From assembly GCF_001667925.1 (NCBI RefSeq), contig NZ_LZJR01000165.1, positions 38,322 to 102,321 on the forward strand: a DNA stretch of 64,000 bases. The letters run 5' to 3'. Origin of the DNA: Mycobacterium sp. E2479 (GTDB taxonomy: Bacteria > Actinomycetota > Actinomycetes > Mycobacteriales > Mycobacteriaceae). A program made the translations under genes and the position numbers. Below are positions 36,964-43,893 of the stretch, in pieces; the first letter of the stretch is position 1; every line of letters begins with the position of its first letter. Below the pieces are notes generated by a model that saw only the letters and a list, made by a program, of their open reading frames with translations, did no database searches and was not told the origin of the DNA.

Positions 36964-37353
36964 CGGACCAGACTAACGCCGGCCCGACGCGGGCCGAGGG
37001 ACACCGGCGACCGGACGCGTGGGAACGGTGATCGACTACCGTTCGGCGGGCTCGGCAACCGACCGCGCCGCGGACGGCTATCCACAGTTTCCACAGCTTT
37101 GTCCACACCCGTTCAGCGGGCGCGAAAAGCATCGCTACAGCCTCCGGGGGCAGACCGTGGTGTCTCTGTGGATAACGCTCCGCGGGTTATAAGCACGCCA
37201 AGGCGGGCCCAAACCGGGCGTCGAGCGAAACCGCTTGCCTTGCTAAGCATTGGTACGGTCGTCCCAGCCCTCGATCTACTTCCCCCGAATGCCCTGCGGT
37301 TATCGCCAACCCACAGTTCAGCGCATTATTTCGCATGCTCGCCCGGAGGCGCT
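36964..37353. other. Intergenic region with a cluster of DnaA-box-like sites
   Basis: No convincing gene is present. Within 98 bp there are four DnaA-type 9-mers: CTATCCACA (37078-37086), GTTTCCACA (37087-37095), TTGTCCACA (37099-37107, the mycobacterial consensus) and TGTGGATAA (37167-37175, an exact TTATCCACA on the other strand). A further CCCACAG lies near 37310. This density is far above expectation for GC-rich DNA. Confidence 0.6.
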
Positions 37354-37358
37354 ATGAT
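37353..37358 (+). promoter_or_regulatory. Candidate -10 element upstream of the small membrane ORF
   Basis: TATGAT, a good mycobacterial SigA -10 hexamer, stands 67 bp upstream of the 51-residue ORF. The same bases could be the start of a 13-codon leader frame preceded by GGAGG and ending at 37395; the sequence does not decide between the two. Confidence 0.4.
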
Positions 37359-37425
37359 CGCGTTCGCGAAAGGTGTTTGTGACTCACCTCACTGACGCGA
37401 GGTGACCGTGGTGGAAAGGCGAGTG

Positions 37426-37581
37426 ATGGCCACGCATTCGTTCGGTCCGGGTTCAGCGGGCCCGTCGAAGTCGTATTGCGGCTCGCCGGCGTGGAATCAC
37501 AGCTATAGCGTCGCCGCACTGCGCGCGGGATTGATCGCTCTGCTGTTGCTCGCGGTGCTCGCGATCATCGTCTTGTCTTGA
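37426..37581 (+). CDS. Overlooked 51-residue single-span membrane protein
   Basis: Starts ATG with GAAAGG at correct spacing and encodes MATHSFGPGS through a soluble 30-residue head (with one cysteine in SYCGSPAW) to a C-terminal helix of about 18 residues, LIALLLLAVLAIIVLS. Codon use is biased toward G/C at the third position in most codons. In-frame GTG codons upstream (37408, 37411) could extend it. The gene lies 163 bp before sodA on the same strand. I know no homolog with certainty; the evidence is ribosome-binding site, frame and membrane topology. Confidence 0.55.
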   Translation: MATHSFGPGSAGPSKSYCGSPAWNHSYSVAALRAGLIALLLLAVLAIIVLS

Positions 37582-37597
37582 TTCGTCTTGTCTTGAA
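37568..37597. repeat. Tandem 15-bp duplication at the end of the small ORF
   Basis: TCGTCTTGTCTTGAT is followed at once by TCGTCTTGTCTTGAA and a further TCGTC. The first copy contains the stop codon of the 51-residue ORF, so the duplication is downstream of coding DNA. Confidence 0.85.
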
Positions 37598-37744
37598 TCG
37601 TCGCTGAGCGGGTATCCGCGTTCCGGCTCACAAGGGTCGTTCTTGCGGAGCGCGCGGTCATGGAGCAGGGTTGATCTCGGCTGGCCTCCGTGAGGCGGCA
37701 CCGCGCGACTGAGCGTCAAGACGACAACCGAAGAAAGGAATGCC

Positions 37745-38368
37745 GTGGCTGAATACACCCTGCCCGACTTGGACTGGGACTATGCAGCGTTGGAACCGCA
37801 CATCTCGGGGCAGATCAACGAGATCCACCACACCAAGCACCACGCCACGTACGTCAAAGGCGTCAACGACGCTCTGTCCAAGCTCGAAGAGGCACGCGCC
37901 AACGAGGACCACGCTGCGATCTTCCTGAACGAAAAGAACCTCGCCTTCCACTTGGGTGGTCACGTCAACCACTCGATCTGGTGGAAGAACCTGTCGCCGG
38001 ACGGCGGCGACAAGCCGACCGGTGACCTGGCCGCCGCAATCGACGACGCGTTCGGATCCTTCGACCGATTCCGCGCGCAGTTCAGCGCCGCCGCAAACGG
38101 ACTGCAGGGGTCGGGTTGGGCGGTCCTGGGCTACGACACCCTCGGCGGCCGGCTGCTGACCTTCCAGCTGTACGACCAGCAGGCCAACGTTCCGCTCGGC
38201 ATCATCCCGCTGCTGCAGGTCGACATGTGGGAGCACGCCTTCTACCTGCAGTACAAGAACGTCAAGGCGGATTACGTGAAGGCGTTCTGGAACGTCGTCA
38301 ACTGGGCGGACGTGCAGAAGCGGTACGCGGCCGCGACCTCGAAAACCCAGGGTCTGATTTTCGGCTGA
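37745..38368 (+). CDS. sodA: Superoxide dismutase SodA, Gln145 type
   Basis: Exported antioxidant enzyme without a signal peptide. The 207-residue protein keeps the metal ligands His28, His76, Asp160 and His164. Position 145 is Gln (QLYDQQANV) where the iron enzyme of M. tuberculosis has His; Gln here is typical of manganese-containing mycobacterial enzymes, so Mn is the more likely cofactor (inference). The GTG start has GAAAGGA upstream. A strong hairpin follows the stop codon. Confidence 0.98.
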   Translation: MAEYTLPDLDWDYAALEPHISGQINEIHHTKHHATYVKGVNDALSKLEEARANEDHAAIFLNEKNLAFHLGGHVNHSIWWKNLSPDGGDKPTGDLAAAIDDAFGSFDRFRAQFSAAANGLQGSGWAVLGYDTLGGRLLTFQLYDQQANVPLGIIPLLQVDMWEHAFYLQYKNVKADYVKAFWNVVNWADVQKRYAAATSKTQGLIFG

Positions 38369-38386
38369 CTTTCATTTCGATCGGCG

Positions 38387-38415
38387 GGGGCGTCGCGCGG
38401 TTTGCGCGGCGCCCC
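38387..38415 (+). terminator. Hairpin terminator after sodA
   Basis: Twelve-base arms GGGGCGTCGCGC and GCGCGGCGCCCC (one G-U pair) with a 5-base loop GGTTT lie 19 bp after the sodA stop codon. Confidence 0.75.
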
Positions 38416-38568
38416 AGTCGTTTGTTCGACCCTCATCCGACCGCGCGAAGGCGTGCGCCCACGCCGCTGACCGTGTCGTGTTGCACCGCGCCTAAACCGC
38501 AGGCATGCTTAATTATTCGGACTTACCAGTGTGGTTATTCCAAGCGGAAGCGTCGCGCGGAGGTCGAA

Positions 38569-39102
38569 ATGGAGACTGGGTCGGACGGGCCTATCGGGGT
38601 TTCCCCGTTCCATTCTCGTGGTGCCCTGAAGGGGTTCGTGATCTCCGGGCGGTGGCCCGATTCGACCAAAGAATGGGCCCAGCTGCTCATGGTCGCGGTC
38701 AGGATCGCGTCGTTGCCCGGATTGCTCTCCACCACAACGGTCTTCGGCGCTCGCGAAGAATTGCCGGACGAGCCCGAGCCAGGCACGGTCGGCCTGGTGC
38801 TCGCCGAAGGCACGGTCTTCGGTGAATCCGCGATCCAGCCAGGCTATTTCGCAGACCATCAACCTCCGGCCCTCCTGATGTTGCACCCGCCCTCAGAGAC
38901 CACGCCGTCACTGCCCGAATGCACCGGGGCGGCCTCGGGATGCGTATTGCTGCCTGGCTTGCCATATCTGGGACTCGAGCATCGGGCGGCGTGGGTGGAA
39001 GCGGAGGCCGACGGCACCATCACCTCGATGGTGAGTCGGGTCGGTGTCGACCCGATCAACCATCCCGATACGGCGATATTGGCGATGCTGCTCGCCGCGT
39101 AA
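38569..39102 (+). CDS. Conserved hypothetical protein (Rv3847 type)
   Basis: A 177-residue soluble protein, the same length as Rv3847 from memory. The ATG has GGAGG 6 bp upstream; longer frames running back into sodA are rejected. It has no signal peptide, transmembrane helix or recognisable catalytic motif. The segment HRAAWVEAEADGTITSMVSRVGVDPINHPDTAILAML is the best conserved-looking block. Function unknown. Confidence 0.85.
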   Translation: METGSDGPIGVSPFHSRGALKGFVISGRWPDSTKEWAQLLMVAVRIASLPGLLSTTTVFGAREELPDEPEPGTVGLVLAEGTVFGESAIQPGYFADHQPPALLMLHPPSETTPSLPECTGAASGCVLLPGLPYLGLEHRAAWVEAEADGTITSMVSRVGVDPINHPDTAILAMLLAA

Positions 39103-39204
39103 CCAAATGCCCGACGACAGTTCGGTGGTCGAACGCCAGAAATACGGCCGACCGAACTCCGCTGCGCCGGTGGCGGACGCCGAACGGGCCCACTAGCCTG
39201 GGAC

Positions 39205-39350
39205 CGTTAGCGAAGGGGAGTAGCCCCCAATCGTCGGGTCGACATACTGGCGCATAGCCCGGCCGGCGAACCGGGTTCTTCCGGTGGGCGAGACCTTCGA
39301 CCGGAGTTCGACGACTTCCACGGTCGTCGACGACGTGTCGAAAGGTCGTC
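39205..39350 (+). promoter_or_regulatory. yybP-ykoY manganese riboswitch
   Basis: The leader of the downstream transporter contains both conserved ends of this aptamer: CGAAGGGGAGTAGCCCCC near 39211 and GGGCGAGACCTTCG near 39286, whose AAGG and CCTT pair to close it. Paired GGCCGG/CCGGTG arms lie between. The following stretch TTCGACGAC...GTCGTCGA can form an alternative hairpin just before the AAAGG ribosome-binding site. Mn2+ binding would raise expression of the exporter. Confidence 0.85.
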
Positions 39351-39354
39351 CGAG

Positions 39355-40047
39355 ATGCTCGCCGCCACGCTGTTGACCCTGGGAGTGGTCTTCATCGCCG
39401 AACTCGGCGACAGGTCCCAGCTCATCACCATCACCTACGCCCTGCGCTACCGCTGGTGGGTGGTGCTGACCGGGGTGGCCGTCGCAGCGTTCTCAGTGCA
39501 CGGGGTTTCGGTGGCGCTCGGCAATTTCTTGGGCGCTGCCCTGCCGGCGCGCCCGCTGGCCTTCGTATCGGCCCTCGCGTTCCTCGCGTTCGCGGTATGG
39601 GCCTGGCGTGAGGGCGCCGCGACCGACGAGGCGGCGTCGCAGCCGCGCGAACCGCGATTCGCCTTCCTGACGGTGGTGTCGTCGTTCGCGCTCGCGGAGA
39701 TGAGTGACAAGACCACCCTGGCGACGGTGACATTGGCCAGCGATCACGACTGGATCGGGGTGTGGATCGGCTCGACGGCGGGAATGGTGCTCGCCGATGG
39801 CTTGGCGATCGCCGCGGGACGGCTGCTGCATCGGCGCCTTCCGGAAAAACTGCTGCACGTCGCGGCCAGCCTGCTGTTCCTCGCTTTCGGGTTGTGGATG
39901 CTGTTCGACAGTGCCTTGGGCTGGCGTTGGGGGGCCGTCGCCGCGACCGTCGCGGTGGCGGTCTGCGCGGCCGTATTCGCGGTCGCGCAGGCGCTGCGGC
40001 GCCGCGAACCGTCGCGGAGATCGGCGGGGACGACTCGAACCGGTTAA
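39355..40047 (+). CDS. Gdt1/UPF0016-family manganese exporter
   Basis: Ortholog of Rv3848, 230 residues, six predicted membrane segments in two inverted halves. Each half has the family's metal motif: AELGDRSQL (residues 15-23) and AEMSDKTTL (114-122). Members export Mn2+ (or Ca2+/Mn2+) and protect against manganese excess. The upstream yybP-ykoY riboswitch supports this. Neighbouring sodA appears to be of the manganese type, so the region hints at linked manganese handling. Confidence 0.9.
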   Translation: MLAATLLTLGVVFIAELGDRSQLITITYALRYRWWVVLTGVAVAAFSVHGVSVALGNFLGAALPARPLAFVSALAFLAFAVWAWREGAATDEAASQPREPRFAFLTVVSSFALAEMSDKTTLATVTLASDHDWIGVWIGSTAGMVLADGLAIAAGRLLHRRLPEKLLHVAASLLFLAFGLWMLFDSALGWRWGAVAATVAVAVCAAVFAVAQALRRREPSRRSAGTTRTG

Positions 40048-40465
40048 GTTAACGACGCCTCGGCCACCGGCCTCGGGCTGAGGTGGCCGGGCGGCGCGTC
40101 AGTCAACGAGGCGGATTTCGTTCTCGGCAGCAAAGGGCGCGCTGAATCGTCCCAGCTTGCTGATCCGTTGCGGTGCGGTCGCTCAGCACGGCGTCGCACG
40201 CTATTTCCCCCGTCAGCAGGCCATCCGTCCGCCACTAAGCGGCGAATGCCGAATTCTGCGGATAACCTGTGAGTTTCAGTGTTTTAGTGGACACCCCAGC
40301 GAATCAGTTAGACGCTCGTCAAGTGAGAAGTTGGTAGGCGTCAGCTATGCCGGTCGGCGTACCCTCGGGGTTTGCACCTGGTTACGGTCACCAAGCCTCG
40401 CTACCATGATCAGCAAATACACCTAGGTAATAGTTCACTTCTACAGCCCAGTGGAGGTCATATCA
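40048..40465. other. Intergenic region upstream of espR
   Basis: A 418-bp gap with no credible gene. Just after the exporter stop, CGGCCACC (40061-40068) and GGTGGCCG (40082-40089) can form a hairpin that may end that transcript. The part from 40240 to 40460 is relatively AT-rich, which fits the long regulated espR promoter known in other mycobacteria (autoregulation and PhoP, by analogy). Confidence 0.5.
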
Positions 40466-40864
40466 ATGAGCACGACATTCGCTGCTCGCCTGAACCGCCT
40501 GTTCGACACGGTGTATCCGCCCGGACGCGGGCCGCACACCTCCGCGGAAGTGATCGCGGCGCTCAAGGCCGAGGGCATCACGATGTCGGCTCCCTACCTC
40601 TCTCAGTTGCGTTCCGGCAATCGCACCAACCCGTCGACGGCGACCATGGCCGCTTTGGCCAACTTCTTCCGGATCAAGTCGGCCTACTTCACCGACGACG
40701 AGTACTACGAGAAGCTCGACAGGGAATTGTCGTGGCTGGCCACGACGCGCGACGACAATGTGCGCCGCATCGCGGTGCGCACGGCCGAGCTTTCCCCCGA
40801 GGCGCAGCATGAGGTCATGGAGCGAGTCAACGAGTTGCGACGCGCCGAGCACTTAGACGCCTGA
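40466..40864 (+). CDS. espR: Nucleoid-associated regulator EspR
   Basis: A 132-residue helix-turn-helix protein, identical in length to Rv3849. MSTTFAARLNRLFDTVYPPGRGPHTSAEVIAAL leads into the HTH segment SAPYLSQLRSGNRTNPSTATMAALA; the C-terminal part is the dimerisation domain. The ATG has GGAGGTCA upstream; five codons before it are rejected. In M. tuberculosis EspR binds many sites and activates espACD, which serves ESX-1. Here ESX-1 is absent from its usual place, so EspR must have other essential targets. Confidence 0.96.
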   Translation: MSTTFAARLNRLFDTVYPPGRGPHTSAEVIAALKAEGITMSAPYLSQLRSGNRTNPSTATMAALANFFRIKSAYFTDDEYYEKLDRELSWLATTRDDNVRRIAVRTAELSPEAQHEVMERVNELRRAEHLDA

Positions 40865-40994
40865 CGCCCACGCCCGCCACCGGCTGTAGGGCCCGCCCTG
40901 GAGGGCTGCCGCCCGCCCATTCCGATTAGGGTTGGCAAAGCGGATCGCGCAACCGCGAGAGCTAATCCACGAGATGACCGGGAGGCGGCCGGGA

Positions 40995-41651
40995 ATGGCC
41001 TTGTTCCGCAAGCGAAAAAGTCGCGCGACGCGTCGCGCTGAAGCCCGGGCGATCAAGGCCCGCGCGAAGCTCGAGGCCAAGCTGGCCGCAAAACACGAGG
41101 TTCGGCGCGCCAAGGCCGCTCAACGGGCGGAGGGCAAGGCGCTGCGCGCGCAGATCAAGGCGCAGCGAGACAGCGACCGCAACGCATTGAAAGTCGCTGA
41201 GGCCCAACTCAAAGCCGCGCGGGAGGGCAAGATCTTCTCACCGACACGAATCCGCCGGGTGCTGACCGTGTCTCGGCTGCTCGCACCGATCCTCACCCCC
41301 CTCATCTACCGTGGGGCCGTCGCGGTCCGCGCGCTGATCGACCAGCGCCGCGCAGATCAGCTCGGCATTCCGTTGGCTCAGATCGGCCAATTCTCCGGTC
41401 ACGGCGCCCAACTGTCCGCCCGCATCGCCGGCGCGGAGAAATCGCTGCGAATGGTGCAGGACAAGAAGCCCAAGGATGCCGAGACCAAGCAGTTCGTGTC
41501 CGCGATAGCCGAGCGGCTGACCGATCTGTCCGCGGCGATCACCGCCGCCGAAAACATGCCTGCCGCACGGCGTCGCGCGGCCCACGCCGCCATCTCGTCG
41601 CAGCTCGACGGGATCGAGGCGGACCTGATGGCCCGCCTCGGACTGAACTGA
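40995..41651 (+). CDS. Basic, helical conserved protein (Rv3850 type)
   Basis: A 218-residue protein, the same length as Rv3850. The first 90 residues are very rich in Arg, Lys and Ala and form a long helix (MALFRKRKSRATRRAEARAIKARAKLEAK in outline), followed by a short hydrophobic stretch LLAPILTPLIYRGAVAV and a helical C-terminus. This recalls coiled-coil cytoplasmic or nucleoid-bound proteins (DUF6474). I chose the ATG preceded by GGGAGG. Function unknown. Confidence 0.87.
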   Translation: MALFRKRKSRATRRAEARAIKARAKLEAKLAAKHEVRRAKAAQRAEGKALRAQIKAQRDSDRNALKVAEAQLKAAREGKIFSPTRIRRVLTVSRLLAPILTPLIYRGAVAVRALIDQRRADQLGIPLAQIGQFSGHGAQLSARIAGAEKSLRMVQDKKPKDAETKQFVSAIAERLTDLSAAITAAENMPAARRRAAHAAISSQLDGIEADLMARLGLN

Positions 41652-41677
41652 ACCCGCCCGAAACCCAGCACTTCGCC

Positions 41678-42346
41678 ATGTCAGTTCGCAGCAGGTGGAT
41701 CGCGCGTAGCCTGATCGCTGTCTCCGCGGCCGTCGCCCTGTATTTCGGGGCTGCGGCCCAAACTCCCGCCGCCTGGGCGCATGTGCACGCCAGTAGTGAC
41801 AACGCGGTGCGGGGCGCCATGGCGGTCGTCACCTTCCAGGTGCCAAACGAATCGAACACCGGGGCGCTCACCACGGCGTTGACCATCACGCTCTCCGACG
41901 TCGCATCGGCACGCACCGAAAGCCTGCCCGGCTGGACGGCCAAGCTCGACCGGGACGTCGCGTCCGGCACCGTGCGCTCGGTGACGTGGACCGCCGCGCC
42001 CAACGGGGGGATCGGACCGGATCAATTCGGGCTGTTCCGGTTGTCGGTGAAACTGCCCGACACCGATACCGTCAGCTTCCCGGCCGCGCAGACCTACGCC
42101 GACGGGACCGTCGTGAACTGGGATCAGCAGCCGCTGCCCGACGGGAGCGAGCCGGAGCACCCGGCGCCCATGCTCACCCTCGCCACCGCCCAGCCGGGAC
42201 CGCACCAACACCACGGGTCGCCCAGCCCCGCGCCTGCCGCAGCGCGGTCGACCGCGGCCGATAACACCGCCCGACTGCTTGCGGGCGCGGCTCTGGTGCT
42301 CGCGGCTGCGGGCGTCGCGATCGCACTGATCCGCCGCCGGGCATGA
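41678..42346 (+). CDS. YcnI-like secreted copper-binding protein
   Basis: A 222-residue DUF1775 protein with a signal peptide ending TPAAWA and mature N-terminus HVHASS at residue 35. In YcnI the N-terminal histidine of the mature protein binds Cu(II) in a brace-like site, and the position is kept here. A C-terminal helix (about 199-217) anchors it to the membrane after a His-rich linker GPHQHHG. It overlaps the CopC gene by 4 bp (ATGA), so the pair is translationally coupled. Copper handling outside the membrane is the likely role. Confidence 0.9.
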   Translation: MSVRSRWIARSLIAVSAAVALYFGAAAQTPAAWAHVHASSDNAVRGAMAVVTFQVPNESNTGALTTALTITLSDVASARTESLPGWTAKLDRDVASGTVRSVTWTAAPNGGIGPDQFGLFRLSVKLPDTDTVSFPAAQTYADGTVVNWDQQPLPDGSEPEHPAPMLTLATAQPGPHQHHGSPSPAPAAARSTAADNTARLLAGAALVLAAAGVAIALIRRRA

Positions 42347-42840
42347 GGCGCCTGGCGGTTGGCGCGTGCGCCGGCGTCGCGTTTGTGATCGCCACACTGA
42401 TGGCGCCGGCCGCGTCGGCACACGCCACCCGCATATCCACCGATCCCGCGGCCGATGCGGTGCTGGCGGCCGGTCCGCAGCGGGTGAGCGCCACGTTCAA
42501 CGAGCAGCTGCAAACCACCTTCGCCGCGATGACGGTGGTGGGACCCGACGGCAACGTGTGGTCGGCCGGAGAGCCCGCCGTGCGGGGTGCGGTCGTCGGC
42601 ATCGCGCTGCGTGCACTCGGACCGGCCGGGACGTACACGGTGAACTACCGCGTGACGTCCGCCGATGGCCACGTGGTGTCCGGGTCTTGGTCGTTCAGGC
42701 TCACCGTGCCCGGCACGGGCACGCCTGGTCCCCCCGCGGCGGGCCCGGACGGCGGCGCGCTCCCGGTCTGGCCGTTCGTGGCCATCGCGGTCGCACTCGT
42801 CGCCGGCGGTGCGTGGTGGGCGACGCGTGGCCGGCGGTGA
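42343..42840 (+). CDS. CopC-domain copper-binding membrane protein
   Basis: A 165-residue protein with a signal peptide ending PAASA and mature start HATRISTDPAADAVL, where His27 is the N-terminal copper ligand of CopC proteins. A second ligand lies in ADGHVVSGSW (His110). The C-terminal helix WPFVAIAVALVAGGAWWA anchors it. Coupled to the YcnI gene upstream; YcnI-CopC pairs are a known copper-acquisition or -buffering arrangement. A CopD partner is not present in this window. Confidence 0.9.
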   Translation: MRRLAVGACAGVAFVIATLMAPAASAHATRISTDPAADAVLAAGPQRVSATFNEQLQTTFAAMTVVGPDGNVWSAGEPAVRGAVVGIALRALGPAGTYTVNYRVTSADGHVVSGSWSFRLTVPGTGTPGPPAAGPDGGALPVWPFVAIAVALVAGGAWWATRGRR

Positions 42841-42948
42841 CGCCGGTGGCCGGTGACCGGCGGCCGAGGCGCCGCGAGGCGTCCTGGCATGATGGGACCT
42901 TGAACCCGGTGGGGGAACGACGACGAAGGAAGCTCGAGGAGCGGCCGC

Positions 42949-43389
42949 ATGGCAGACCCGCAGGACCCGACCAACAGCGCACCCGACGGCGCCGGCACTC
43001 CGCCGGAGAAGAAACCACCCGCTAAGGCGGCGAAAAAGACCGCCAAGGCGCCCGCCAAAAAAGCACCGGCGAAAAAGGCGCCCGCCAAGAAGGCACCGGC
43101 GAAGAAGGCGCCCGCCAAGAAGGCACCGGCGAAGAACGCCGAGCCCGCGCCGCCGAAACCTCCCGAGCAGCCGGTCGATGTCCAGCGGCGCGCCGAAAGC
43201 AATGGTGACGTAACCGCGGCCGCCAAAGATGCTGCCGCACAGGCGAAGTCCACGGTGGAGGCCGCGAACAACCCCGTCTCTCCCGCGGCCGCGGGTCCGA
43301 CGGCGGGCCAATCTCCGGTGCCGCTGATCGTTGCCCTGGCCGTGAGCCTGCTGGCCATCTTGCTCATCCGCCAGCTGCGTCGCCGCTGA
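42949..43389 (+). CDS. hns: Lys/Ala/Pro-rich nucleoid-type membrane protein (Rv3852, Hns)
   Basis: A 146-residue protein with tandem PAKKA repeats (about residues 20-62), a histone-H1-like DNA-binding tail, then a neutral linker and one C-terminal transmembrane helix (PLIVALAVSLLAILLI) ending RQLRRR. It may tether DNA to the membrane. The ATG follows GAGCGGCCGC without a textbook ribosome-binding site, although GAGGAG lies 12 bp upstream. Three 30-bp DNA repeats encode the basic part. Confidence 0.9.
   Translation: MADPQDPTNSAPDGAGTPPEKKPPAKAAKKTAKAPAKKAPAKKAPAKKAPAKKAPAKKAPAKNAEPAPPKPPEQPVDVQRRAESNGDVTAAAKDAAAQAKSTVEAANNPVSPAAAGPTAGQSPVPLIVALAVSLLAILLIRQLRRR
43048..43137 (+). repeat. Three 30-bp tandem repeats encoding APAKKAPAKK in hns
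   Basis: Three 30-bp units, each made of two 15-bp halves (GCGCCCGCCAAGAAG and GCACCGGCGAAGAAG with few variants). Copy number is likely to vary between strains. Confidence 0.9.
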
Positions 43390-43403
43390 TTTACCGTGTC
43401 AAA

Positions 43404-43889
43404 GTGACGGTGTCTTTCCGGCCGACGGCCGACCTGGTAGACAGCATCGGTCCCGACGTACGCAGCTGCGACGTGCAATTCCGCCAGTTGGGCGGCCGGA
43501 CCGAATTCGCCGGACCGATCAGCACCGTGCGATGTTTTCAGGACAACGCGCTGCTGAAGTCGGTCCTCTCGGAGCCGGGCGGCGGCGGCGTCTTGGTCAT
43601 CGACGGCGACGGCTCCCTGCATACCGCGCTGGTCGGCGATGTGATCGCCGAGCTGGCCCGCTCAAATGGCTGGGCCGGGCTCATCGTCAACGGCGCGGTG
43701 CGCGACTCTGCCACGTTGCGCGGCATGGATATCGGTATCAAGGCGTTGGGCACCAATCCCCGCAAGAGCACCAAAACCGGCGCCGGCGAGCGCGATGTCG
43801 AGATCACCCTGGGCGGGGTGACGTTCGTGCCGGGCGAGATCGCCTACAGCGACGACGACGGCATAATCGTCGTCGCCCTAGAACAGTAA
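43404..43889 (+). CDS. rraA: RraA-family protein (formerly MenG)
   Basis: Ortholog of Rv3853, 161 residues. Contains the conserved block GDVIAELARSNGWAGLIVNGAVRD and KALGTNP, which form the central ring-shaped trimer. In E. coli RraA restrains RNase E; many relatives are aldolases of the HMG/CHA type. Although once called MenG, the sequence is not a methyltransferase. GTG start 14 bp after the hns stop codon. Confidence 0.93.
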   Translation: MTVSFRPTADLVDSIGPDVRSCDVQFRQLGGRTEFAGPISTVRCFQDNALLKSVLSEPGGGGVLVIDGDGSLHTALVGDVIAELARSNGWAGLIVNGAVRDSATLRGMDIGIKALGTNPRKSTKTGAGERDVEITLGGVTFVPGEIAYSDDDGIIVVALEQ

Positions 43890-43893
43890 TCCG

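Noticed and set aside
37354..37395. 13-codon leader frame preceded by GGAGG
   Set aside because: The same bases form a plausible TATGAT -10 element; a leader peptide cannot be preferred from sequence alone.
40157..40426. 89-codon frame upstream of espR
   Set aside because: Random-looking composition, no ribosome-binding site, and located in the expected espR promoter region.
42949..43389. True H-NS homology for the gene named hns
   Set aside because: The protein lacks the H-NS fold; only a basic repeat tail and a membrane helix are visible, so the symbol is historical.
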